Of a DNA stretch of 64,000 nt, positions 33,726-45,052 are shown piece after piece (positions within the stretch are counted from its first letter, which is position 1; every line of letters starts with the position of its first letter). Position numbers and translations under genes: made by a program. Under the pieces are notes generated by a model that worked only from the letters and a program-made list of their open reading frames with translations, was not told the origin of the DNA and did not search any database. Source of the DNA: Actinernus sp. WN-2022 (lineage: Eukaryota; Cnidaria; Anthozoa; Actiniaria; Actinernidae); NCBI GenBank assembly GCA_030867875.1, contig JAOWCC010001634.1, positions 34,243,867 to 34,307,866 on the forward strand. Reading direction: 5' to 3'.

Positions 33726-33865
33726 TAGCCTGCTTGCCGGCCCTTCTGTATTTTTTTCGGTCGTTTCTTTTCGGATTGGGTCACCATTTTTGACCGCGTG
33801 CCACAGGTGACCCAATCCGAAAAGAAACGACCGAAAAAATTACAGAAGAGCCGGCAAGCAGGCTA
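33726..33865. mobile_element. 140-bp palindromic MITE, 9-bp TSD
   Basis: The arms TAGCCTGCTTGCCGGC.. and ..GCCGGCAAGCAGGCTA pair almost perfectly over about 58 bp, with a loop around TTTTTGACCGCGTGCC. Direct GCCGTCAAC flanks both sides (33717-33725, 33866-33874). A 9-bp duplication is the Mutator (MULE) habit. The L2 coding frame is in phase on both sides once the element and one duplication are ignored. Confidence 0.9.
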
Positions 33866-35890
33866 GCCGTCAACAACTTGATTAAGTCGACAAAAGTGGA
33901 CTATTACTCTACTATTATTCAAGGTAACAGTCATGACCAAAGAATTTTGTTCCGTACTGTTGATACATTGCTTCATAATAAGTCTGAGGTTCTTTATTCT
34001 ACCTTCACGTCTGATAAAGTCTTAGCAAACAGATTCGCTGACTTTTTCAGCGATAAAATCTCTACATTGCGCCTTTCCCTCGACAACGAATTGGCTGATA
34101 ACACTGTTCGTCATACTGATTTACTAGTGTCCTGTAATGTTTCCCTGTCAAGCTTTAAGAATGTATCTATGAAGCAAGTGTCGGAGTTTATAGCGTCTTC
34201 TGCTGTTAAATCATGTGCATTAGATCCGGTACCTGCCTCGGTGCTCCTACAATGCATCCCTGCTTTGCTACCTGTCATAGTTAAGATAATTAATACTTCT
34301 ATAGACACTGCAGTTATGGCGGATGATTTCAAGCTGGCCCTTTTGAAACCTCTGTTGAAGAAGCCGAAACTGGACATCGAAGAGTATGAAAATTTCAGGC
34401 CTATTTCAAATTTGATGTTCCTGTCAAAGCTCACGGAAAAGGTGGTAGCAGTGCAGCTAACTGACTATATTATATCCAATAACCTGGACGAAACATTTTA
34501 GTCAGCCTACAAACAGTTTCATAGTACTGAGACTGCTCTTATTAAAGTAACTAACGATATCCTTTATGAAATTGACAACAATCGTTCTGTAATACTGTTA
34601 CTATTAGATTTATCGGCTGCATTCGATACTGTCGATCACACTATTTTATTGAACAGGTTAGCTTCTCGTTATGGTATAAGTGGCTTTAGGTTAGCCCTAT
34701 CGTGGTTTACCTCTTACCTTAATAATATATCTCAATTTGTTAGTATAAGAAGTCAAAGGTCCAAACTCGCCCTCTGACATGTGGAGTTCCCCAATGGTCT
34801 GTTCTGGGCCCAACTTTATACCTACTTTATACTTCACCACTTGGTGATATTGTTCGGCGTTATAATATGAAATTTCATTTATACGCGGATGACATCCAGT
34901 TATATATGTCCTTCAACTCCCTTTGTAATGACGACCAAGTATCATCGGCTGGTCAAGTTGAAGCTTGTGTTGGAGAAATTTGTAACTGGATGTTATCCAA
35001 TAAGCTTAAGTTAAATAGTGATAAAATGGAATTGCTTGTGATTATATAGCTCTAAATACCGCTATCGTCCATTTTTTAGTACATTAACAGTAGGAAATTG
35101 TAGTGTACAGCCATCGGCTGCCGCAAGGAATATAGGAGTAGTTTCTGATAGTTGTCTGTCAATGGAAATGCAAGTTAAATCAGTTTGTAAGTCTGCACTA
35201 TACCATCTTAAGAAAATCAGTATGTTTCGAAATTATCTGTCAGAGGAATCAACAGAGAAGCTTGTCCACGCCTTCATTACATGTAGGCTTGACAACTGCA
35301 ATGCTGTACTTTATGGGTTGCCTAAACGCCTAATCCAAAGGCTTCAGTGCGTTCAGAACTGCGCGGCTCGGCTTATTACTCGCAATTCTAAATTTAGCCA
35401 TAACGCCAGTCCTTAAAGAACTACACTGGCTGCCAGTAGAGAAACGAATAATTTTAAACTTCTTCTCATTAATATACCTATAAGGCTCTCAATGGCTTAG
35501 CGCCATCATATATTAATGATTGCTTCATACTTATGTGCCCAATCGCAACTTAAGGTCTGCTAGAAAGTACTTTTTAATTGTACCATCCTCAAACCTGAGG
35601 ACTTATGGGGACAGATCTTTTTCCGTTGCTGTCCCAAAACTCTGGAATGGTCTTCCACTAGACCTTAGATGTAGTTCTACTGTAAATATTTTTAAATTTC
35701 ATCTAAAGACTCATATTTTTAGGGAAACGTATTTGTAAATATTTTTTCTTTTGTTTTTCATGTATTTTAACGATCTTTGTATTTAGTTTTTAATTTTTCA
35801 ACATTGTAAAGCGCCATAGAGCATTTAATGCATTTGGCGCTATATAAGTACACTATTATTATTAGTAGTAGTATTATTAGTATTATTAGT

Positions 35891-37222
35891 ATAGGTAATA
35901 GCATGATGTGTATAGTGATATTTGGCGTAAATAGCGCGAGTGATATTTTAAAATCGTTCGTAATATCACGAGCCGCTTCGGCGAGTAAGACGTAAGAAAT
36001 TTACTGAGAAAGACAATCAGACTCGTGCAGGTGCACCGAGTTTGTTTACTTCTTTGAGCAGGAGCTAGCTCAAGTGAAAATCCTGTAAGTACACGTGTGC
36101 GTTTGGCAGATAATTTAGCTTATTAAATTGAACAGCCAAATCTCAAGGAAAGGCTTAATAATCGACTGGAGCTGAGAGAAAATGTCTATAACCTGTGAAA
36201 AATGTCAATTTCTGGTACACTGATACTAGCAAAAAGCGAAGTTTGATTTCAGGAAGTTCATCGAGCACAACTGAACTCTGAGTCAAACAATAAAACAGTT
36301 GTCACCTTGCTATTTTATTTAAAAAGACAGTAACTAATAATACATCTTCAAAAATCAACTTTACAATCGAAAACCAGAAAACTGAACGAAACTATCGCAG
36401 CTGGAAATGAAATTCTAGTTCCTAAACTTAGTTCAAGCAAGGTTTTCGTTTAGGTAGTTAACTTGAACAATATTTGATTTTGAATCGACTGCGACCGAGT
36501 TTCCAAGGATTTCTTGTCAATGGATTAAAACAAAACAATTAAAAGAAAATCTAAAAGTAAACTTGGCTTACTTTGTTGGTATTTTGTCCTTGTATAATGT
36601 CAGCTGTTGCTGGGCAGTTGTTTGAGCGAGATTAACGTCAATTTTCGGTTCCGTTTTCATTCACGGAATCAAACTTTCCTCGTCTGTCAACTGGTCACCC
36701 GAAGATCACTTTGAACTTTCTCAGATCACCCCAAGATTCCATTAGCAGAGGCACAGATGATCAGTCTATGCATTTCTTTTCATTTCTATTCCAAACTCTT
36801 CAATTTTCGCCATCAAAAGCCAGGTATTTGCCACCGTAAGTCCGTAGCTTTGCAGTTTGTTGCACCCGCTTGGCGACCTGTAACTGAGCTTCAAGCCGGG
36901 GGGGCACCGTTTGCATAATAAAGAGTAGGTGTTGTATTCAGAGCCCGACCCGGTTTGCAAAAACAAAAAAATGAAGGTATTCTTATTAACCAGAATTTTC
37001 ATGAAATTTATGAAAATCAACCCGAATTGATAGATGATTTGCTCCAAAACAAGACTTCATTTGCGAAATTGGGCTCAAACCTGGACATGGTACCGCCGCA
37101 CCGTCTCACTTACGTCATGCCCCCCGGAGTTTGAAATACCACTCCCTGTATTTGTAATTTCACTATTACGTTGAAATACCACTCCCTTTAGCCAATCAGA
37201 TTGCAGAAATTTCTTAGGTCAT
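35891..37222. other. No gene recognised
   Basis: Unassigned. It includes a CGAGCCGCTTCGGCG hairpin near 35969 that recurs at 41489, and a duplicated GAAATACCACTCCCT near 37132 and 37174. A minus-strand open frame (36766-37047) shows no known domain. Confidence 0.4.
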
Positions 37223-37228
37223 GTTATA

Positions 37229-37276
<48 letters not shown>

Positions 37277-37277
37277 A
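37223..37277 (+). repeat. (ATT)n microsatellite
   Basis: About 16 ATT units. It directly precedes the 1.6-kb repeat array. Confidence 0.95.
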
Positions 37278-38915
37278 TATTTACCCACCTATTGACAACA
37301 ACAAAGTATTTTAAGGCAGCAGTCATGAATATATTTTATGTAGCCGATATGTATGCTACCATCTACTAGATTTAGCCTGCATATTAATACAATATATAAT
37401 TGTATAACATGACCAAGGGAGGAGAGGAAAAGAAAGACTACCACTAGATATTACTAATTGGGGAGGGCCGCGCCACTGTTTTAATAAACTCTCTCTATTT
37501 AACAATTATTCACCGAAGTGGAGGTGGATCAGGATGTTAAAACAGAGCGCAAACGAACCTCTGGCAGTGACCACCCTCGAGTGGATATTTGACAATTATT
37601 CACCGACACTGAGGTGAATAATTGTTTTAGTATATACCACACTGCCGGTATATAGTCAGCACCAAATACTTATTTTATTTTCTGTCATATGGACAAAAAC
37701 TCGCGCGAGGTGATCGCTGCTTTGCTTTGTATATACTAAAGTCTTTCGCTCTGATTGGCTACTCAAACAGTGAAGATGATTTCATATTCACCTCCGAGCA
37801 AAGCAGCGATCACATCGCGCGAGTTTTTGTCCATTTGACAGAAAATAAAATAAAAACTATTTGGTACTGGCTATTCACCTGCAGTGTGGTATATACTAAA
37901 ACAATTATTCACGTGGTCACTGCCAGAGGTTCGTTTGCGCTCTGTTTTAACATCCTGATCCAAGAAAACATGAAGGGCTAATCTGTCTATTAACCATTTG
38001 CAGATGTCAGCTAAAGCGATTAGACAGTACCCAACTCTTTTAAGGTCTTATCTAACGTGGGGAGGGAAGGGACCGACACTATAGAACCCATGCACTACCA
38101 GCTTACCACAAATTATGCAGTTACTGAGTTAGCAAACTGGAGCCAGTGAGGCTGTGGGCCAAACTTAGTTCAAATAAAATCAAATGAGTGAAATTATACA
38201 TAAAATTATACACATATATGAAATGTAAAGTAAATTATTAGTTCTCAAATAATGTCTCGTATTTCAGAAATAAACATGCGATTTCCACTCGGTTTATATT
38301 GGATCGTTGACATTGGAGTCGTCTGTCTTCACACCAAATTGTACTCCTAACCCGTAGAATTTAAGTGTTGGCCTCCTGTAAGATCCAAGAACTGAGAAAT
38401 CGGGCCAGTTTCTACTCTATTTGAAGCCATTATCCTAATAAATGACAACACTGCAAGCTTGTATTAAAAGTTTGTGTTTACTTACAATTCGGTTATAGTT
38501 TTTGACCCGGCCAGACTAGCTCAGTAGCTGTGCGTTGGGTTGCCACACTGCTTTCGTAAATGTGAGAATTTTCCATCGAAAGTCGCTAAAAGTCCTGTCA
38601 GCCCTAGAATAACTGAACATCTTGTTATTTCAGTCGAAGAAACCTTTAGTTTCAGCAAAATAATGGTTGAAGAATGGCTCAAATCTTCGCTCCCGTTCCT
38701 GGGAATTAGTTACGAATATATTTGAGAACCAAGATCCTGGCCGGTGTCGAATCTGATTGGTTGATCCTGTCACGTGTTGAGTTGTCCATAGAACAATGGG
38801 CTCCTGTGTAATCTGATTGGTTAACGGCGAAATAGCTCGACTTGGAAAATAGATATCAAACACTTGCGATTTATGACTCGTGCCGGCCAAACGCCTGGCT
38901 CGAGTAATAAACGTA
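37278..38915 (+). repeat. 1.6-kb tandem repeat, unit A
   Basis: Begins with the CCACCTATTGACAACAACAAAG block and GCAGCAGTCATGA, runs through GGGGAGGGCCGCGCCACTG, a foldback core (CAATTATTCACC and GGTGAATAATTG; CTCGCGCGAGGTGATCGCTG and its complement at about 37805) and AGAAATCGGGCCAGTTTC, and ends at the cap ..GCCGGCCAAACGCCTGGCTCGAG. Near 38516 it has GACTAGCTCAGTAGCTG, which resembles a Pol III A box. No long ORF is supported; short frames here are not conserved in all units. Confidence 0.85.
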
Positions 38916-38919
38916 ACGG

Positions 38920-39640
38920 ACAATTTTGGGCGTGAAACTCAATTTGGCTTTACGCCCGAAACGAAACATTTATCAGTATATTATTGAGTGAATTAATACT
39001 AACAAGAGGCCATGAGTGGCCTTAACTCGGGCCACCCAGGAATATGTGACTACATTTAGTTCATGGAGTTCTAGCATATTTTTTGTGTCATACATGGTTT
39101 GTGTTAGGGGAGGCGGATAATAGACCTAGTCAGCTTGCCTGTTTGTTGCCCCATTTCAGACCATGTGATAGTTCTCCAGAGGATTAATTCAGTGCTTTGT
39201 TTTCCAATTATAGAAATTGGTACATTTCCTCTTGGGATACAAAAAACAAAAAAAAGCATTACTCAAGGGATAAGAAATACAGGATAAATTGGGATTCGCA
39301 AAAACTCAAAGTGCTGCTGAAATAATATCTTAGCAAACATATGTTCACTCCTGTCATGGCTTTGTATACAGTATTGAAGCTCTTTTCAACCATGGAAACT
39401 AAAACCATTTCAAAATATTGGCACTTTTATATAGCCGCCTAGGCACTTGAAGTGCAATTACATTGAACAACACGGCCTGTACCAGTGTGAGATCTGAGAG
39501 CACATTAGTACACAAACTCCTGTGTATGTAACCAAAGTGAGCTTTTACCCCTCACCAACGGGCAGCAAACATCTGACAAACGTCCCTGGGTTCCCATGGA
39601 TTTCCCAGGGGCCAGGGAAGCCACAGATACATGCAATATT
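38920..39640 (+). repeat. Dispersed repeat between units A and B (empty-site copy)
   Basis: Collinear with 24735-25132 joined to 26017-26330. It lacks the 0.88-kb TIR element found there, so it defines that element's ends. Confidence 0.85.
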
Positions 39641-41256
39641 TATCCACCTATTTACAACAACAAAGTATTTTAAGGCAGCAGTCATGATTATATTTTATGT
39701 AGTATGTATTCTACCATCTACTAGATTTAGCCTGCATATTAATATAATATATAAATATATAGCAGCACCAAGGGAGGAGAGGAAAAGAAAGACTACCACT
39801 AGATATTACTAATTGGGGAGGGCCGCGCCACTGTTTTAATAAACTCTCTCTATTTAACAATTATTCACCGAAGTGGAGGTGAATCGCGCGAGTTTTTGTC
39901 CATTTGACAGAAAATAAAACAAGAGCCCATCTGGGCTTTCACTCGGGCCACATGAGATTGAAGATGAAATACACTTTCATTTGAAATCCTTTTAGTAATA
40001 ACCGAAGGGAATAATTATTAGCTGAATTTAGCAGTCTTTAGGAGTGGCCGGTACCGCGGTGACATGCATTCTCTGCTCCCCAAGTATATATATTTCTCGT
40101 GTATGTAAATTAAAGAAGTTGACCTCTACTTATTCATGTACCGCACGCTTACAATTTAGTATGCTGTTCTCCAGGTTCAGAGTACTAATAGATGAGTGTC
40201 TCAAATGTATGTTTATTTTGTCCCATATCAGTAATAAGTTGTATCCTGTCCACCTATGATGGAGCTATCATATGATATATTTATCTACTGTTCATTCTAC
40301 CCTGCGGCTCTTTATCACATTTTGTTGCACCTAACAAAAAAAAAATGATCACCGCTTGCATTTTAAGACTCGGTGCTGCCACAGGCAGCCCGAGTAATAA
40401 TAACTATTTGGTGCTGGCTATTCACCTGCAGTGTGGTATATACTAAAACAATTATTCACCTCCACTTCGGTGAATAATTGTCAAATATCCACTCGAGGGT
40501 GGTCACTGCCAGAGGTTCGTTTGCGCTCTGTTTTAACATCCTGATCCAAGAAAACATGAAGGGCTAATCTGTCTATTAACCATTTGCAGATGTCAGCTAG
40601 AGCAATTAGACACTACCCAGCTCTTAAGGTCTTACCAAACGTGGGGAGGGAAGGGACCGACACTATAGAACCCATGCACTACCAGCTTACCACAAATTAT
40701 GCAGTTACTGAGTTAGCAAACTGGAGCCAGTGAGGCTGTGGGCCAAACTTAGTTCAAATAAAATTAAATGAGTTAAATTTTACATAAAATTATACACATA
40801 TATGAAATGTAAAGTAAATTATTAGTTCTCAAATAATGTCTCGTATTTCAGAAATAAACATGCGATTTCCACTCGGTTTATATTGGATCGTTGACATTGG
40901 AGTCGTCTGTCTTCACACCAAATTGTACTCCTAACCCGTAGAATTTAAGTGTTGGCCTCCTGTAAGATCCAAGAACTTAGAAATCGGGCCAGTTTCTACT
41001 CTATTTGAAGCCATTATCCTAATAAATGACAACACTGCAAGCTTGTATTAAAAGTTTATGTTTGCTTACAATTCGGTTATAGTTTTTGACCCGGCCAGAC
41101 TAGCTCAGTAGCTAACTGCGTTGGGTTGCCACACTGCTTTCGTAAATGTGAGAATTTTCCATCGAAAGTCCCAAAAAGTCCTGTCAGCCCTAGAATAACT
41201 GAACATCTTGTTATTTCAGTCGAAGAAACCTTTAGTTTCGGCAAAATAATGGTTAA
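39641..41256 (+). repeat. 1.6-kb tandem repeat, unit B (interrupted)
   Basis: Same order as unit A, but its foldback core is replaced or interrupted at 39918-40397 by a copy of the repeat seen at the window's left edge. It ends at about 41256, inside the sequence that in units A and C continues to the CTCGAG/CCCGAG cap, and passes directly into unit C. Confidence 0.82.
39919..40397 (+). repeat. Capped dispersed repeat, full copy
   Basis: Begins ACAAGAGCCCATCTGGGC..CTCGGGCCAC and ends CTCGGTGCTGCC..GGCAGCCCGAGTAATAA, so both ends carry a GC-rich stem-loop cap. The first 160 bp match 1-160 on the minus strand. Confidence 0.75.
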
Positions 41257-42885
41257 TGCAGCAGTCATGATTATATTTTATGTGTAGTATGTATGCTACC
41301 ATCTACTAGATTTAGCCTGCATATTAATATAATATATAATTATATAGCAGCACCAAGGGAGGAGAGGAAAAGAAAGACTACCACTAGATATTACTAATTG
41401 GGGAGGGCCGCGCCACTGTTTTAATAAACTCTCTCTATTTAACAATTATTCACCGAAGTGGAGGTGAATAGTGGTGGAAATTTACCGAGCCGTTTCGGCG
41501 AGGTATATATCCACCACTATTCACCGACACTGAGGTGAATAATTGTTTTAGTATATACCACACTGCCGGTATATAGTCAGCACCAAATACTTATTTTATT
41601 TTCTGTCATATGGACAAAAACTCGCGCGAGGTGATCGCTGCTTTGCTTTGTATATACTAAAGTCTTTCGCTCTGATTGGCTACTCAAACAGTGAATATGA
41701 TTTCATATTCACCTCCGAGCAAAGCAGCGATCACATCGCGCGAGTTTTTGTCCATTTGACAGAAAATAAAATAAAAACTATTTGGTACTGGCTATTCACC
41801 TGCAGTGTATTATATACTAATTAAAAACAATTATTCACCTCCACTTCGGTGAATAATTGTCAAATATCCACTCGAGCGTGGTCACTGCCAGAGGTTCGTT
41901 TGCGCTCTGTTTTAACATCCTGATCCAAGAAAACATGAAGGGCTAATCTGTCTATTAACCATTTGCAGATGTCAGCTAGAGCAATTGGACAGTACCCAGC
42001 TCTTTTAAGGTCTTACCAAACGTGAGGAGGGAAGGGACCGACACTATAGAACCCATGCACTACCAGCTTACCACAAATTATGCAGTTACTGAGTTAGCAA
42101 ACTGGAGCCAGTGAGGCTGTGGGCCAAACTTGGTTCAAATAAAATTAAATGAGTGAAATTATACATAAAATTATACACATATATGAAATGTAAAGTAAAT
42201 TATTAGTTCTCAAATAATGTCTCGTATTTCAGAAATAAACATGCGATTTCCACTCGGTTTATATTGGATCGTTGACATTGGAGTCGTCTGTCTTCACACC
42301 AAATTGTACTCCTAACCCGTAGAATTTAAGTGTTGGCCTCCTGTAAGATCCAAGAACTTAGAAATCGGGCCAGTTTCTACTCTATTTGAAGCCATTATCC
42401 TAATAAATGACAACACTGCAAGCATGTATTAAAAGTTTGTGTTTACTTACAATTCGGTTATAGTTTTTGACCCGGCAGGACTAGCTCAGTAGCTGTGCGT
42501 TGGGTTGCCACACTGCTTTCGTAAATGTGAGAATTTTCCATCGAAAGTCACTAAAAGTCCTGTCACTCCTAGAATAACTGAACATCTTGTTATTTCAGTC
42601 GAAGAAACCTTTAGTTTAGGCAAAATGATGGTTAAAGAATGGCTCAAATCTTCGCTCCCGTTCCTGGGAATTAGTTACAAATATATTTGAGAACCAAGAT
42701 CCTGGCCGGTGTCGAATCTGATTGGTTGATCCTGTCACGTGTTGAGTTGTCCATCGAACAATGGGCTCCTGTATAATCTGATTGGTTAACGGCGAAATAG
42801 CTCGACTTGGAAAATAAATATAAAACACTTGCGATTTATGACTCGTGCCGGCCAAAGGCCTAGCTGGCCCGAGTAATAAACGGAA
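41257..42885 (+). repeat. 1.6-kb tandem repeat, unit C
   Basis: Full-length unit, the closest relative of unit A. It has an additional palindromic stretch GTGGTGGA..TCCACCAC around CGAGCCGTTTCGGCG (41470-41518). It ends at the GCCGGCCAAAGGCC..CCCGAG cap. Confidence 0.85.
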
Positions 42886-43295
42886 CATTTCGACCGTGAA
42901 ACTCAATTTGACTTTAGGTATGTGTTCAATATTAACTCCTTTATTTAACCTGTAAAAATGCATACCAGTCTTACAAATAGAAGTAAAAAGCATAAATACA
43001 ATGGTATATTGCTTACTAAATTAAGTTAATATCTACAGTTTTAGTCTAAAGCTAATGAATATTTAAACATTAGGCGGTTTATATAGGCGCTTTTATGGTT
43101 CTGTTGCACAGTTTGCGTGACGCTGGCTTCATTCGAGTTAAAAGTGGCCTCGGAGGATGGGACTCATTCGCACGGGCGTTTGAGAAGAGTCTGCGATAGT
43201 GAGTGAATATCGTAGAGTCCAGTTGTATATCTACGTTTGTAACATCTCTTAAGAAAGCGCTGCACTACTGCAATATTTGGTTGGCATGCATCATA

Positions 43296-43702
43296 TACGG
43301 GGTGCTCGGCGCTCCTTTCGCACGAGTTAGTTGCAGAACCGGAGTCGTACCTTTTAGGGGTTTATAATTATTTATTTTAATGTTCTTTTACCAGGAGCGT
43401 ACCCCCCCCCCCCCCCTCCCTACATGATTTCCAAAGGGTAAAAATTAAAGCTCTGCAGTAAGAGGATGGATCGCCAGATCCGGAACCCCCCTCGAGGAAC
43501 GCCTGGCTACGCCCCTGATTCTTTTACTCTTCATGAATTATTATTATTATTATTATTTTTAATTGAAGGTATCCCGCTTTATAAGTTTTATATGTCGTAA
43601 GTACCTTTTAGGGGTCAAAATCATTATGTTTCTTAAGCCTACTTTATTAATGCTTATCTTTCAGGAGTCGTTTTCGAAACGACCGCCGAGCACCCCCGTT
43701 TT
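43296..43702. mobile_element. TIR element, GGGGTGCTCGGCG ends
   Basis: GGGGTGCTCGGCG near 43299 is inverted at about 43683-43697 (GCCGAGCACCCC). It contains a C-run (43408-43422) and an (ATT)n run. Non-coding. Confidence 0.6.
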
Positions 43703-43960
43703 TTAATACCGGTGTCATAGCGGATTTGGACCCCCGCGGATATGTACCCCCGGTCCATATCAACTAGCGTACCCCTGGGGGTCCATATTCGCTAGCCTCG
43801 AACTTGGTTAAAGTAAGTTTAATGAACCAAACAAAACACTACACTAGAGCTCTTACACTAGCTCTCACAAAACTGAACGCTCTCTGTCCTCTAACTAACA
43901 ACAATACGTGCAATCCCCGTTTTAGAACGAGGCTCCGACCAGTACACTATCCCCCTCCAA
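43703..43960. other. No gene recognised; CCATATC/GGTCC repeats
   Basis: Small inverted CCCCCGG/GGGGGTCC words around 43728-43795, then unassigned sequence up to the gypsy fragment. Confidence 0.35.
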
Positions 43961-44612
43961 GGGGGACACGTCCCAGTGTCCTTAAACTAAGTAAAACAAC
44001 TCTGTGTCCAAATCATAGTCTTTGGCCCAAGCAGGGGCCCTCCTAGTGCGGGATGGTCGCCCTGTTGACTCCTGCTGATTGGTTCGACCCTTGTAAATAC
44101 ATGTATCTCCTGCGAAAGGGTGTCTGCACTGCCTGTTGGGGGATTGCCGCCACTTGTTGATGGAACCCTTGGGTTCTTCCGAGCTCCTCCCGGGGGACCT
44201 CCACGTCCAGTATCCGTTGTCGACGGAGCCTCGGGTTCTTCTGACCTCCTTCCGCGGGACCTCCACTACCAGCATCCGTTGCCTGCATGTGGTGACCCAG
44301 TGTTGCTGAGCCAAGAAGGTACTGCATCACCATGGTATGGTCTAAGACGATCGTGATATATGACCTTGGGCTTCGAGTGAGGGCTCCTCTGGATCCGATA
44401 CACCACATCACTTAACCGCTTCAGGGCGAGGTAGGGGCCCTCCCAAGGTCACTGTAGACATGGGGATATTTTGACCTTCCTCTTCGGATTGTAGAACCAT
44501 ACCGCACCTCCACGGTTGTAAACACGCTGGTTGAGTCTCTGGTCATACTTCTGTTTCTGCCTGCCACTCTCGATGTTAAGGTGTTCCCGAGCGTATAGGT
44601 GTACCCGGGTGA
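43961..44612 (-). pseudogene. Ty3/gypsy integrase C-terminus and downstream tail
   Basis: On the minus strand: VHLYAREHLNIESGRQKQKY, then GGAVWFYNPKRKV and PWEGPYLALKRLSDVVYR, the GPY/F region at the end of gypsy integrases. A low-complexity Pro/Gly/Arg tail with stops follows. The part that should lie immediately upstream is found inverted, on the plus strand, at 44613-44735. No protease, RT or RNase H is present, and no LTR was identified. Confidence 0.75.
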
Positions 44613-44735
44613 GCTTATGTTTGGCCGAGAAATGCGACTCCCTGTAGATCTTCTGTTCGGCTCTCCAGAAGAGAGCGACGATGTCAGTAACTATGCACAG
44701 GAGCTGCAAAGGAAGATCAGACTGACGCGGCTTAA
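44613..44735 (+). pseudogene. Inverted gypsy integrase segment
   Basis: On the plus strand: GELMFGREMRLPVDLLFG and SNYAQELQRKIR, the stretch that normally precedes the HLYAREHLN segment in gypsy integrase. Its orientation is opposite to the adjoining C-terminus, so the element has suffered an inversion with a breakpoint near 44610. Confidence 0.75.
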
Positions 44736-44739
44736 TAGA

Positions 44740-45000
44740 GTTAACCAGTTTCCAAAACTCATTCGGACTCCTTTCCTTCAATGCCTGAATTCTGTTTAAC
44801 AAGTCAGTTCGGAATTTTCTTTTCAGTCGTTTAATAACCCGCTTATAGTCTTTTTTCGTGGAAAAAGAAATATCTCTCAAGAAAGGATCGTTTGGATACT
44901 TTGACACTAAATTTCCTATTTTTATTACCTCCCTTTTGAGCGAGTGACAATCTTTGTCAAGCCACTGTACTTCTGTTTTTGAACTGTATTCCGTGTTCTT
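44740..45000 (-). pseudogene. Non-LTR ORF2 linker fragment
   Basis: On the minus strand: STKKDYKRVIKRLKRKFRTD and RIQALKERSPNEFWKLVNSI, the basic linker between endonuclease and RT. The endonuclease of what is probably the same element lies at 46518-46870, with two TIR elements inserted between them. Confidence 0.65.
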
Positions 45001-45052
45001 TTCTTTGGAACTTTACCACTCCAGACAGGCACTACTTTTTAAAAAACCTTAA

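Larger units (their letters stand above)
27210..35890 (+). mobile_element. L2-type element with three nested insertions
   Basis: Parts in order on the plus strand: N-terminal region (27219-27540) with a 2A-like DVSLNAGP; the continuation after the first insertion (28208-28430: frame with RKRGGCKNIKALISNRNK); endonuclease N-half (28431-28978: ITETWLDGG, YRPL); endonuclease C-half after the DIRS insertion (33254-33725: DSTHRNGHTLDLIISRG, VLSDHYTV); linker and RT (33875-35050: [71 protein letters not shown]); C-terminus (35160-35736: HWLPVEKR-type box near 35430, LWNGLPLDLR). The 3' end has the L2 hairpin (AAGCGCCATAGA..GGCGCTATATAAG) and an ATT-rich tail. A stop at 34499-34501 and frame changes near 34770 and 35415 inactivate it. 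Confidence 0.85.

Noticed and set aside
38540..38725. Small protein repeated at 38540 and 42505
   Set aside because: The frames are conserved only because the underlying 1.6-kb repeat units are near copies; unit B and the diverged copy at 13.6 kb do not keep them.
37278..42885. CRISPR-like array
   Set aside because: The repeats are 1.6-kb units in a eukaryotic genome, with foldback cores and no spacer pattern.
44043..44411. Separate Pro/Gly/Arg-rich genes on both strands
   Set aside because: Low-complexity frames downstream of the gypsy integrase tail; no independent support.
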